DNA of 64,000 nucleotides from Planococcus citri (GCF_950023065.1 NC_088678.1:12204580-12268579); one strand, 5' to 3'. Counted from the first letter of the stretch, positions 9,788-20,134 are shown. Notes: generated from the sequence alone by a model not told the origin. Numbers and translations are program-made.

Positions 9788-11638
9788 ATGTCATACTACG
9801 AGCTAATTTGTGACAGCTGTAAGCTTCCACTTGCATTGCATGGTCCGTTCTGCGCGACGGACAGGGATCCGCTACACAGGGATATGATACATAGGGATCC
9901 GATACATATCACTACCTGTAGACACTTATATCACTATGGGTGTATATACCGAATTTATACCGAATCCACGATCATAAATGATCGTCAAACACAAATTGTG
10001 CTTTGCCTACATCCAGGATGCAACCGTCCAATTAGCGGAACCGATTTTCATCTAGTTGAACATACTATTCGCATCTTCCAATGTACCCAAAATGACAATA
10101 GAATACAATCCCTGTTAAATAGACTGTCAGTGCAAAGGGACTACATTACCCGCGTCGAATCAACCCTGAGCTCCGAAAATGTGACTCTCAGAGCACAACT
10201 TGAGGACCAACACAGAAATTTCCAAAATTTGCAAAGTAGATACGATATGTTACTGGACCAACAAATTGAGAATTTATTCTCGACAATTCGTCCACGCATA
10301 ACCCAAAATCCATCTGCTCATAGCAGCACATCGACTTCTTCTTACACACCCCCGACTTCGACGACGAATTCGGCTCTAAATCCGATTCCGTCCACATCGG
10401 GAATCAATCTCAGGCAACCCCCTATTTTTCAGTGCAATATTGTACCACTGCGACCTGCACCTCCTTCAACCCCAATACCTACACCGAATTTCGCTCATAC
10501 GATTCAACACGATCCTTTGACGAATACAATGCGTCCTCAAGACGAGGTGTATTGTGAGGTCACTGAACCCGAAACTCCACAGGAACCCATACCGTCTACT
10601 TCTTCATGGAACTCCCCTGGCACGAGCCAGCGAATCACACGATCTTCGAATCGCGTAATTATTCGCCCTAATAGAGCTAAAAAACCTCCCCCAAAAATGA
10701 AAAAAGGCACATCCGCCGAACGAGGATTGTATCATCGTCGGTATCGTCTTCGATTCGGTACAAACTCCAGTGAATTACTCCCTTTCTATCCGCTCAATTC
10801 TTACCCCCATTATTACACCGCGGCTGGCTATGAGCTCGCCGAGGAGTTATATGTCGTCGTATTTTTCGCACATAATATTCTTATACTCGGTGATGGACAC
10901 GCAAATGGTATTGTACGATACCTGGGCATGTCTAGGCCATACGAATCGTTAATAAATAACGAAATATACAGGCAGGACCTTTTGGCCTCTGACTTGTTAC
11001 GTTACTTGGAGACATTTGAGAAACTCCCGAGACGAATAATGATTGCCATAGGAACCTTCGATGCTCTCCGCTCTACTCCATACGGCGAATTCTTCAATAA
11101 TATCCAAGCGCTTTGCCTTTTCTTACGAAGACGCCAAGTCGCTGAATTGATCATTATGCCATTAGTCCCACATTCAAATCTTCACAGCGACTCCGTAGCA
11201 CTGATTAATCGCGCCCTATCGTATGATTGGGAACGAATTTTCGGCGGACGGATCACGCGAATTCCCCAAATTTTCGAAAATCTACACGAACGGACCGCCG
11301 GTTGGAACCAAAACGGTCCATTCTACCCGCCCCCGATGTATCATCACACTGTGAGAGCCCTAAAAACCCGATTCATTCCCAACATTTTACGTAGGGACAA
11401 CTTAACGCTATCACAGCCACCTCCGAACCGCAGCCCTGTGCCTCTCCCACAACACACAGTATCCACCACAGGTCTCGACTTAAGCGTGCCAAGAGTCGTT
11501 TTAACACCTGTACAAATAGTCCAGAATACACCCACTCTCCGACCCATTGCTCCTCGTCCTACCGTCATTACACCCGCTCCAGTTTCGCAGAATCTGTCAA
11601 CCCTTTCCACCTCATCTTCCCACAGGATGATCAAATAG
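9788..11638 (+). CDS. ORF3: RING-like zinc finger, coiled coil and SGNH-like domain, copy 1
   Basis: This 616-residue ORF sits where env lies in gypsy-type retroviruses but has no signal peptide or membrane span. A RING-like metal site is C8, C11, C44, H46, H49, C52, C73, C78. Between C11 and C44 lie three tandem pentapeptides of the form RD(P/M)(L/I)H. Residues 103-160 look like a coiled coil, followed by a Pro/Ser/Thr-rich linker to about 300. Residues 360-530 have SGNH-hydrolase-like blocks: GDGH (367-370) in the block I position, GTFD (422-425) in block III, and histidines at 519-520 near the block V position. The usual nucleophilic serine is glycine, so it may bind rather than hydrolyse. 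The domain resembles the one at the Gag-Pol junction. Function unknown; six residues differ from copy 2. Confidence 0.85.
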   Translation: MSYYELICDSCKLPLALHGPFCATDRDPLHRDMIHRDPIHITTCRHLYHYGCIYRIYTESTIINDRQTQIVLCLHPGCNRPISGTDFHLVEHTIRIFQCTQNDNRIQSLLNRLSVQRDYITRVESTLSSENVTLRAQLEDQHRNFQNLQSRYDMLLDQQIENLFSTIRPRITQNPSAHSSTSTSSYTPPTSTTNSALNPIPSTSGINLRQPPIFQCNIVPLRPAPPSTPIPTPNFAHTIQHDPLTNTMRPQDEVYCEVTEPETPQEPIPSTSSWNSPGTSQRITRSSNRVIIRPNRAKKPPPKMKKGTSAERGLYHRRYRLRFGTNSSELLPFYPLNSYPHYYTAAGYELAEELYVVVFFAHNILILGDGHANGIVRYLGMSRPYESLINNEIYRQDLLASDLLRYLETFEKLPRRIMIAIGTFDALRSTPYGEFFNNIQALCLFLRRRQVAELIIMPLVPHSNLHSDSVALINRALSYDWERIFGGRITRIPQIFENLHERTAGWNQNGPFYPPPMYHHTVRALKTRFIPNILRRDNLTLSQPPPNRSPVPLPQHTVSTTGLDLSVPRVVLTPVQIVQNTPTLRPIAPRPTVITPAPVSQNLSTLSTSSSHRMIK

Positions 11639-11979
11639 TACCCTCTTCATCCGATGACACTCAAAACGTTGGAAAATTAGGAAAATTGCGCCGTATAGAG
11701 CGGCGTAAACACCTCGCGGAGGTCGATACAGAAGTTCGTAACGTTAGGCGTCGCACTGATCGTATTATGAAAATCGTCGAAGAGGCGATTCAAACCGTCG
11801 AAAGAAAAAGTATGCCGATATTAACCGCTGAGGGCGAAGACCCCCAGCCGTCTACTTCTGCTTACAGGAACCAGGATCCTCCAGTACTACACCCAGAGTC
11901 ATCCACACAGTCGTGGGCGGAGGAGGCCGATAACGAGGACAGCGATCATAACGACGACTCAACTGATAAAAATGAATGA
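11395..11979 (+). CDS. Overlapping -1-frame ORF after ORF3, copy 1
   Basis: The -1 frame relative to ORF3 is open from 11395 and overlaps the last 243 nt of ORF3. Its unique part (11640-11979) encodes a charged peptide: a basic helical start rich in Arg and Glu, then an acidic Ser/Asp/Glu-rich end. The first in-frame ATG is 11767 (71 residues), so independent initiation would give a short protein. A frameshift or splice could instead fuse it to ORF3. I found no canonical slippery heptamer in the overlap. It is intact in both copies. Whether it is translated is unproven. Confidence 0.4.
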   Translation, partial: GQLNAITATSEPQPCASPTTHSIHHRSRLKRAKSRFNTCTNSPEYTHSPTHCSSSYRHYTRSSFAESVNPFHLIFPQDDQIVPSSSDDTQNVGKLGKLRRIERRKHLAEVDTEVRNVRRRTDRIMKIVEEAIQTVERKSMPILTAEGEDPQPSTSAYRNQDPPVLHPESSTQSWAEEADNEDSDHNDDSTDKNE

Positions 11980-13542
11980 CAACCAAAACGTAAAAAAAGT
12001 GGACAAGTACACTGCGACGTCTCGTAATATCTAATTATAATCATTTCTTTATTTCCTAATTATAACTTAGACTTAATATAGCGTTAGAAAAATAATGACT
12101 TTACAGGGAACAAAAAATCAAAAATCAAAAGTAAGTATTTATAGAAAATCTCACTAATAAATTTCTCTCCCATAGAATCAAAGAAAACCAAAAACCAAAT
12201 CGCAGCGCTGATAGACGCGACGACATTACAGCTACGATTCCGATCTTATGACCGACGTTACTATTCCAATATACAACCGATCGATGACATATTTTTTCAC
12301 ACTCATCACAACTCTTTACTACAATACTTAATCAACTCAAGTATTATTTTTCTGCATTTCTACAAAATTCAAAACTATATTCTTATGTACATGTAATAAT
12401 ATTGGCGATGCTATATCCTTATAGTTTACTATATGCTAGACAATTAGGTTATTTTTGCATTTTATTCATACTCTGCATTCCTATTGCAATATCCACTTGC
12501 ATTTATGTTATAATTACTTTTTACTTTTATGCCATAATTTTTTGCATTTTTTCTACTCTCAAACATTTCACAACTATGTACATACCTTCGAGTAATTTTA
12601 AGCTAAATTTTGACACTGTGCCCAAAATTCTGACTTCTTTCTCAGTAGAATTTTCTCCAATACTTCGAATACAGGGTGATGAAAACTCTGCATTTTTTCA
12701 ATTTTTTCAATTTTCGACTCATCTTACCATATTGAAATTTGGGATTCTAAAAATTTTTTTTTCTCAAAAATCGCAGTATGACCTAGGATCGTAATAGGTA
12801 GAATAAAAAATAGGTACATAAACATCGCAATAGAAAAACTATCGACCTTTTTATACTCGTCATACCTGCAAACCACTCAAAATAAAACTTCGATAATTTT
12901 ATTTCTACAATCTATAGGCTAAATCACGCTCATTGACCAAGAACAGTCTCGCTGGCAGAATACGTACCTACAAATACGTATTTCTTCTAAATTGTTAGGA
13001 AAACCTTCTTGATCAAACCCTTACGACGTCGAATTTGGCTATCTATATAAAAAAAAAAAAAAAAAAAAAAAACATAAAAGAGGACTCTTCTGAACTCTAA
13101 ATTTTCTTATAGGGCCTCCACTAAAAATCATTACCATTTTCGGAACCTGTCAATAATTGCTATTACAATAACGATGTACCCTTTGATTAATGGTCACTTG
13201 CTGGTGTCTATTTCGTATGCTTGGCTAGCATTTTCTACTATTTATTGAGTCAAATACTCACACCAACTCATATGTCTGTCACCTACAATTGGTTGAAAAT
13301 ACCATATCACTTAGTTCTGTCGTGAACTTTCAAACTTCACTCAGAAATGCGCCAATTCAGCTCGAGGGCTCAGCATTCAGCAAGTTGATTCACATCATAT
13401 CGTGGTACGAAAATTGATAGCATTATTTTTTGAAACTCCCAGCCTTCGCATTCTCATCTCAAAAAATTTGTCTCCTCTTATTATCCTGCAGATCAACGCA
13501 GTAAAGTACGAAGGGGCAGGGTGAGTGCATCCTCCCTTATTT
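11980..13542 (+). other. Non-coding 3' tail of copy 1
   Basis: No convincing gene is present. A T-rich open frame at 12408-12794 would give a hydrophobic 128-residue peptide, but its hydrophobicity follows from T-richness and it has no other support. A poly-A run near 13049-13072 is three bases shorter than in copy 2. The region ends at the polypurine tract. Confidence 0.5.
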
Positions 13543-13564
13543 AGGAAGGGAGGGGGGAGGGGGG
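13543..13564 (+). promoter_or_regulatory. Polypurine tract, copy 1
   Basis: A 22-nt uninterrupted purine run directly precedes the inferred LTR start. This is the usual primer site for plus-strand DNA synthesis. Its end sets the LTR start at about 13565, although the first LTR bases (TTACAGG) are not the common TG, so the exact start is uncertain. Confidence 0.75.
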
Positions 13565-14673
13565 TTACAGGTCATATTCTCTCTATTTTTACTCATGATC
13601 TGTGCTTCACCCCGTGACCTGCCGGATTGGGGTCAACCCCCGGAGGGGCATATGATATGAGGGAATATGCCCTGATCGCCTTAGCGATAATTAAATTAAT
13701 CCCTTCGTACATTTAATCGTAATATTCTTCGTTAGCGTAGGCGTATAAGATTTACTTATACCAGAGGTATGGCAACGTGAGAACTACGCATATAGGGGAA
13801 AGTATTTATACATCCTAGGGGAAATGATTTATTGTGTCTGGTGGCTCGTAGATCGAGGGAAACTCGAGGGTACGAGCATCGGATCTCCAGCCACGAACAT
13901 CACTTGGAATAAGCTACTCGCGATGGCTGGTTCTTGGTCACAAATAGACGTATAGGCAATGATGGTCTAAAAAACCATCATCCCTCTTAACTGTTTTCGC
14001 CCACTACCACTGTGGATAATTTGTATAAAAATGTGAATTAATTAAATACGTTCATTCAAATAATTTAAATTACCCATTTTACGGATATTTCTCCGAATCG
14101 GATCCATTCGGGAAATATGTAATTACATAACCCAATTCTGTCGCCGATCTTAGTATGAGTGGATCACAGGAGAGGCAGAAAATAAGCACAGTGTCGTAAG
14201 TTGTGAAATAGACTTATTAGTTAAATAATAATATTATGAGGGACGTAACACACCTAGTCTAAATTAAATAATACGTAGTTTGCATCGCCAAGTAATCTTA
14301 ATTAAGCTTAAACTTAATTATGTTACGAGTCGATATTTTATGCGAGATGTCAAGTAGATGTTGAGTCCACTATCAAACATAAAATAATGCTGATTATGTT
14401 ACATTGCCCTATGAATCCTAAAGTGTATTTTGTTGTACTAAAATATTAATAAATTGCTTTTAAGAATATTTCTGCGATCTTGAGTACTTTATTGGTAGTG
14501 TAGTATGATTTTTGTGTATATGGTAGAATGGTTTTACATAAGGTCTTTTCTCTACGAGCTATCCTGGTACGAGTAATTATTCACTCTCTAGGGAATAATT
14601 CTTGACTTCACCCCTTAACCAAAGCTAATAATTCCAATTCCCTAAGTCAGTAATTCCTATTCTCACTATATCA
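13565..14673 (+). repeat. Central LTR shared by both copies
   Basis: The end is well defined: copy 1 and copy 2 match up to ATCA (14670-14673) and then diverge, into the primer-binding site here and into other DNA after 33034. The start is inferred from the polypurine tract, giving 1109 bp. Candidate signals are a TATA box (TATAAAA, 14024-14030) and a poly-A signal (AATAAA, 14448-14453). GGGCATAT (13646-13653) and ATATGCCC (13665-13672) form an 8-bp hairpin in the presumed U3. The LTR is both the 3' LTR of copy 1 and the 5' LTR of copy 2. Confidence 0.85.
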
Positions 14674-14677
14674 TAAA

Positions 14678-14695
14678 TGGCGCCCAAAAGTGGTA
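14678..14695 (+). promoter_or_regulatory. Primer-binding site, copy 2
   Basis: TGGCGCCCAAAAGTGG starts 4 nt after the LTR end. TGG is the complement of a tRNA 3' CCA, and the first ten bases match the form seen in tRNA-Lys-primed elements. The match decays after that, so lysine is the likely but unproven primer. Confidence 0.75.
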
Positions 14696-15934
14696 AAACT
14701 TGCATTAAAAATTGCACTTGTGCAAATTTTAAGAACAAGTTTTCAAAGTTCCCTTCCCAAAAAATCCTAAAAATTTTTCGATCTACTTGAACCCAAAAAG
14801 CTCCGATTACGAAGCACTGTTCAAGCTTAAAATGTATTTTTTCTTTCTTTTTTCCTTTTTCCAAATTTTTCTTTTTTTTTTCTTTCTTTTCTTCCTTTTT
14901 GATCCAATAGTACATTCTTGTCCTCAAAATTACGTAATTCAGTAAGACCTTAGGATAAGACTGTCACCTTATACTATAAAATTTTTTTTTTTTTACTAAA
15001 AAATGCTTAGTAATATTTCGTTGAAATAAGCACAACTTAGATTGGCGAAATATTACGAAGATGAATTTTTTCAAATACTCTTCCGTGCATAAATTGCGGA
15101 CAGGGGCATGAGAAAATTCACATATTACCATCTAATTCAAGATTTACCAAAAATAAATCTTGAACTCCAGTAAAAATGCTTTAATAAAATTTTAACCATA
15201 AATTTCGAAACCATAAAATTATCACTCTCTGGCATGCATGGTGGGTGAGATATTGTGGTATATATTGTGCCAATCGAGAAAGAACATCTCTCATTGAGCA
15301 AGGTTCTAAAACCTGACCAGTCTCATGGGTGACAGTTAACTCGAAAATCGCAGTAGTATCGTGGTGTTTCAGTTGCTGGGTATTGCTAGAGAGGACTAAT
15401 TTTAAAAATCGTTATTTCTGACACGCATGGTGGGTGAGAGATTGCAGTACATATTGTGTTAATCGAGATGTACAAAACTTTCTTCTACGAGCAAATAATC
15501 TCGTGAATGATAGTTATCTCGAAAATCGCAATAATGTCTTTGCACCTCAGTCCCCATGTACCTCTAGAAAATAACAACCAAAATTAAAATTTTCTGTGCT
15601 TTGATTATCTAACTAACATCTATACAGTGTATTTCGGAGTTCTAACTGCAAGACGTTGTGGAAAAACTCTGAAATATTACTAGAAAACAGGCAAAAATTC
15701 TTCCGAGTCGAAATTTATACTCTAGGGTATAAATTAATTCTTGGACCAATTTGAACCTAAATATAGGTTAAAAATACTATTTTTGTCTAGTTTGAAGATG
15801 ACGATCTGACAACTGGACATAAAATACAAAAATAACCTACTAAAGTCATAGCATAGAAACCCCATAGAAATATCATAAAAATTCCGTAGTAATAACCTAT
15901 AGAAAAAATAAAATTATATAATTTAATAAATAAA

Positions 15935-16622
15935 CTCATTCAAACTCGTTTCCCCTAAAAAGGAATAATTCGACAACTTGAATGAGCTAACAATTCTAGT
16001 CTGAAAAAATGATTATTAATCTAAGGATCAATTAAGTCCTTTCCTTAAGTCGAAAAATCCTCATTTATGGTGGCTTGACCACCTACTTGAGACCATTTTA
16101 GACTGTGTATTCCTTGTTGAAAATCCTCATTTATGGTGGCCTGACCGCCTACTTGAGATCATTTTCGACTACCTTTCTTAGTTAAAAAATGCTCATTTAT
16201 GGTGGCCTGCCCGCCTACTTGAGACCATTTTTTGACTACTTATCCCGGAGACCCTCATTTATGGTGGCCTGCCCGCCTACTTGAGAAAGTTTTCGAAAAC
16301 AAAAACTTATCCTAAAAAATCCAATAGATTAATATGAAAACAATATAATTTAATGAATTGACTCATTCAAACTCGTTTCCCCTAAAAAGGAATAATTCGA
16401 CAACTTGAATGAGCTAATTGATTAAATTCGCCTCAGTGTAAATAACTTATAATTTAGCAAATAAACTCATTCAAACTCGTTTCCCCTAAAAAGGAATAAT
16501 TCGACAACTTGAATGAGCTAATTGATTAAATTCGCCTCAATGTAAATAGCTTATAATTTAACAAATAAACTCATTCAAACTCGTTTCCCTTAAAAAAGGA
16601 ATAAATCGACAACTTGAATGAG
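15935..16622 (+). repeat. Four CTCATTCAA...TTGAATGAG hairpin modules in leader
   Basis: Modules lie at 15935-15986, 16362-16413, 16466-16517 and 16570-16622. Each has perfect 9-bp complementary arms about 34 nt apart with an inner TTCC/GGAA pair. The last three are tandem with a 104-bp period. The arms are invariant, while the spacer DNA between modules varies. Confidence 0.85.
16059..16287 (+). repeat. Four GGTGG-stem repeats in leader
   Basis: Four units of about 60-68 bp share TCATTTATGGTGG and CTACTTGAGA. The short stem is GGTGG/CCACC in unit 1 and GGTGG/CCGCC in units 2-4. The U-A pair becomes a U-G wobble and pairing is kept. Confidence 0.8.
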
Positions 16623-18186
16623 CTAAATAATTAAAATTCGCTTCAATGTAAATAGCTTGCTTTACTAAAAATATTGAGCTTTAATTAGATACAATACTAA
16701 TCTAATAATTTGAAAGTTGGAAATATGAGCACTTCAAGCCCATATTTTCCAACTATCAACCCAAACGAGTTGATTTTCTTGGGTCCCATAGACGATGATC
16801 TGTAGAAACAAGAAATAAGCTCAATCCGTACATATTTCTTGATGTATATTTTTATGTAAAAATGTCGAAAATTTGTCAAATGTAAAAAAGAGTGAAATAA
16901 TCTGCACACAATCAGCAGATTATACACTCGATTCACGAACTATTTATTCTCTCAGAAATCTTGATACCCTTTCCAAAAAACATATAATTTTCAAATTTTT
17001 GTGCCTTAAAACGAGATATTGAAAAAATATTTCGGAGTCAGTTAGAAATTCGTCTCGAAAACCTTCCCACAGAGTAGAGAAATATTTTCGTCGAGTTTAA
17101 AAACCACCAAATCTTATGTAGGTAAAAAGGGCGCGAGTCTATTTTTAGATAGAAGCGGACATCCTTGAACTAGAAAAAACGCGCCAAACTCACTCCCTTC
17201 TTGCTTTCAAGTACACATCCACCTTGTAGTACACAGAAATACACTTCGAGATCAATGTACTGCAGGTGAATACCACTACATCTTTGACAAGATGAAGGGG
17301 TGCGAGCCTTCTATCGCATCTCCGACACAAGTCATTTTTTCTTAAAATATTTCTTCTCGTAGATATTTCTATCCGATGCGGCGTTGCCACACCACAGGAT
17401 AGATACAGATTCAAACCCTCTTCTTATGAAATCGTCAATTTCTTGTCAAAATAGACACGATTCTCTACTGTTATATTTGCTTGAAAAAGCCACAATTTTT
17501 ATAAATTGGTTCTGGAAACGGAAGCCATTTTACTAAAAATACTCTTGTACAAGTAGACAGCTGAATTCATGATTGTAAGAACGATCTCAAAATCCATCAA
17601 ATTCTGTCATGTTTAGGAAATCTACTCGCCTTAATATTTTCTCATAGCCATCAATCTCATAAAAATAATGAGCACTTAGACCTCCTCCTCCCCGCCACCA
17701 CCAGGGATGACTTGAGTTGAATAATCACTGGCAATTGAGGAAACGTGTATTTCATATTTTCCCTGTACTTAATTACACCAAAAAACTAAAAATACGCACT
17801 CAAAGGCCATAAATTTTGACAAACTACAAGAACCGGAGGCACCCATATCCTCTCAATTATGACGATTCGTAAGTGCAATGCCTGATAAATGACCTTCTGT
17901 CAAAAAGGCCAAAGAGGGTCGAACTGCCATAACAAGTTTAATGACCAGAGGAAGCAATTCAAAAGCGAGGATCGTGATTTTCCCCACTCAAGGCAAGGCA
18001 ACGCCCTCGGCAGATGAATTTTAATCGTAAGAACGATTTCAGAGCCTCCCTACTACTTCCAGGAAACTTAATTTCCCGCGAGAACTTTGTAGTCGAACTC
18101 GCCACTCAGTTTAGAATTTCCAATCATTACTTGTGTCGTCTTCGTACAGTAAGGAGCTTGCTCATACACCTCGTACTTCGCGATCT

Positions 18187-20097
18187 ATGAACACTCCTCC
18201 AGCACTTAATACACGCAGTCGAGTAAGTAGAAATACTTTCAAGCTTTTGGATTTCGATAATACTAGTCGAAGTTCCAGACGTTATAAAAAACTTAAAATG
18301 GAAAACGAGATTCATCAAGATTCTGAACATTCTATTCTCAGTGACCAATCCCAGATGAATGACAAAGAGCAATCATCTGAGGACGACGTAATTCTTCCTC
18401 CGCCAGTTGACGAAGGAGTGGGTACTCAGTCTCAATCCCAGGAGTACACTATTCCCTTCGATCCAGAGCAGTTGAAGGATACGACTAACGCCAGTGTCTA
18501 CTCAATTTTTAAACAAACTTGGGATTGGAATCAAGCTATTCAGGCCGAGGTTAAAACAAATTTTGAAAATCAAAAACATGAACTTGTAAAATTAGCTAAA
18601 ATCGTTACTGAAGCAAAAAATGTCGCGGCTTTTGCGAATAATAAAGTATCGGACGTCGCGGTTCAGTCTCATAAAAATCTTATAAAGGTAGGATCATGGG
18701 TCGACGAACTCAACGACAAGTTAAAAGCCACTCATATCGCTTTAGACGAAACGAATAATGTGTTGAACGATAATTCGACTGAAATCAAGAAAATTGCTCA
18801 GGATATTACGAACATGCAAAATGATAATAGAAAACGTGATATAGGTTGCTCTCAAGTCGTCGACAAGGTGAACTATATCAAGGAAAGAATGCGTAATTCT
18901 CCGATGATTAATGGCTCAAAATCGAAGTCTTTGGCAATAGATGCAGGATCGATTAAAAATGCAGGTATTTCATTTACGGACGATCAACTGCATTTCCCTC
19001 ATGAATTTTTAGACGAATTCGACGCGTATTTTTACGAGACAAATACTGTGGAAAAACATAAAATTTTGGCCTTTAAAGGAGTTATTGCGACGAAAACTCG
19101 TAAAATTTTCCTCGAAACCGTTCGTAACGTTCAAACTTATAATGAATTGAAAAATAAATTTTTGGATTTCTATTGGGATCGTAAAGCTCAAAACGAGGCG
19201 TTGAAAGCTTGCAAATACGATTTTGTCTATTCTGAAGATCTTAAAGATATGGCAAATAAAATGGCCAGATGGGCTAGGACTTTACAACACCATCGTAATG
19301 GAAATTACGACGAAATCATTGACATTTTGATAGGAAAGGCTCCCGAGGATTATCAAATGAGGCTTATGGAGGCAGGGCAAACTATGGACGAATTCTTAGA
19401 AAAATTATCCAAATTGACCAAAATCCAACGCGATCCGGATAACGAAGTACCTATAACACTTCGACGAGGTTATAAGCGTAGGTCTGATGATCAAGTGGTA
19501 CCTGCGTCTACAAGCGCAAAATACCAGAATAAACCACTTCCAGCTAATGAGCAATTACTCGCGATTTATAATTTATTATCACAGAAGTCGATTCCGAAAA
19601 ATTATGGAAATAATTATAATCGCCAGCCTGCTCAAAAAGAGGAAACCGCACCTCAAACCTCACCTCCTCCGAAGCCTATAGGGACAGTCTACCCATCAAA
19701 AGACAAATTCGAGCCAAAAACTATTTTACAAAATCCCAATATTCCGAAAAATCCAAATCCAACTACTCAAAATCCGACCTCGAAGCCATTTTCTATCGAC
19801 AAAAATGGCAACTTGATGATGAATAAATTTAAACCAAAAATGCCAATAACTGCACCTGCAGCTGCGGTACAATCGATCGAATTTGACCCAGATTTAAATG
19901 AATATGTTATAATTGAGACACCTCAAGAAGACCTCTCTGACGTTGTAGCAACCTGTAATATGCTTAATACAATTTTCTCTGATATCGACGAAGAAATAGA
20001 TCAGGATACAGTTACAGCCGCCTTACAAATGCTTAGTACAGCAGTGCCTGATTGGAGTGAAGGTGAAAGCTCCGAGTCGGGAAACGCCAACCACTAG
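18187..20097 (+). CDS. gag: Gag polyprotein, copy 2, complete
   Basis: The frame opens after a TAG at 18112-18114. The first ATG is 18187, which I take as the start, giving 636 residues; no ATG lies earlier in frame. The N-terminus is Ser/Thr/Arg-rich and becomes acidic. A long helical region with many Asn/Lys/Asp follows, then the capsid-like region (about 18960-19420) and a Pro-rich tail. No CCHC knuckle is present. It overlaps the open -1 pol frame before its stop. The protein would assemble the particle; the family call rests on position and the capsid-like pattern. Confidence 0.88.
   Translation: MNTPPALNTRSRVSRNTFKLLDFDNTSRSSRRYKKLKMENEIHQDSEHSILSDQSQMNDKEQSSEDDVILPPPVDEGVGTQSQSQEYTIPFDPEQLKDTTNASVYSIFKQTWDWNQAIQAEVKTNFENQKHELVKLAKIVTEAKNVAAFANNKVSDVAVQSHKNLIKVGSWVDELNDKLKATHIALDETNNVLNDNSTEIKKIAQDITNMQNDNRKRDIGCSQVVDKVNYIKERMRNSPMINGSKSKSLAIDAGSIKNAGISFTDDQLHFPHEFLDEFDAYFYETNTVEKHKILAFKGVIATKTRKIFLETVRNVQTYNELKNKFLDFYWDRKAQNEALKACKYDFVYSEDLKDMANKMARWARTLQHHRNGNYDEIIDILIGKAPEDYQMRLMEAGQTMDEFLEKLSKLTKIQRDPDNEVPITLRRGYKRRSDDQVVPASTSAKYQNKPLPANEQLLAIYNLLSQKSIPKNYGNNYNRQPAQKEETAPQTSPPPKPIGTVYPSKDKFEPKTILQNPNIPKNPNPTTQNPTSKPFSIDKNGNLMMNKFKPKMPITAPAAAVQSIEFDPDLNEYVIIETPQEDLSDVVATCNMLNTIFSDIDEEIDQDTVTAALQMLSTAVPDWSEGESSESGNANH
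18223..18228 (+). promoter_or_regulatory. Candidate splice donor near the gag start, copy 2
   Basis: GTAAGT follows CGA 36 nt downstream of the gag ATG, matching the insect donor consensus. A donor close to the gag start is where an env-like subgenomic mRNA for ORF3 could be spliced from. There is no direct evidence of use. Confidence 0.35.
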
Positions 20098-20134
20098 GTA
20101 GCCAAGGGGCAACTCCTAGTGCTTCGTCAGCCCC
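20079..20134 (+). promoter_or_regulatory. -1 ribosomal frameshift signal, copy 2
   Basis: The GGGAAAC heptamer lies at 20079-20085, stem 1 at 20092-20098 with 20115-20121, and the pseudoknot stem at 20106-20110 with 20130-20134. The sequence is identical to copy 1. Confidence 0.92.

Larger units (their letters stand above)
1..14673 (+). mobile_element. LTR retroelement copy 1 (5' part outside window)
   Basis: This is the first of two head-to-tail copies of a giant Ty3/gypsy-type element. The window opens inside gag, so its 5' LTR, primer-binding site, leader and gag start lie upstream. Present are most of gag, all of pol, ORF3, the polypurine tract and the LTR that also serves copy 2. Positions 1-14673 match 18359-33034 at about 99.9% (offset 18358, growing to 18361 after a poly-A run near 13049). 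The order protease, reverse transcriptase, RNase H, integrase places it in Ty3/gypsy. A unit of about 18.4 kb is far longer than the usual 5-9 kb. Confidence 0.93.
14674..18186 (+). other. Structured 3.5 kb 5' leader of copy 2
   Basis: No plausible gene is present; the open frames here are short and random-looking. The stretch is built from repeats with hairpin potential: an imperfect duplication at about 15232-15400 and 15418-15560 sharing CATGGTGGGTGAGA, four copies of a GGTGG/CCACC unit, and four copies of a CTCATTCAA/TTGAATGAG unit. Such a long structured leader could hold packaging or translation-control elements; that role is inferred. Confidence 0.6.

Noticed and set aside
11395..11638. 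Slippery heptamer for an ORF3 frameshift
   Set aside because: No in-phase X XXY YYZ heptamer was found in the overlap; TTTTAA near 11500 is out of phase.
12408..12794. 128-residue hydrophobic ORF in the retroelement 3' tail, possible Env remnant
   Set aside because: The hydrophobicity follows from T-rich composition. There is no signal peptide pattern, cleavage site or other Env feature.
14625..14927. Minus-strand 100-residue Lys-rich ORF at the LTR/leader junction
   Set aside because: It is a translation of a poly-pyrimidine tract and crosses the LTR end and primer-binding site.
15935..16622. Regularly spaced repeats considered as a CRISPR-like array
   Set aside because: Eukaryotic retroelement leader; units are self-complementary hairpins with related spacers, and no cas genes exist.
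16697..17414. Minus-strand ORFs of 74-79 residues in the leader
   Set aside because: Short, no recognisable motif, antisense to the leader.
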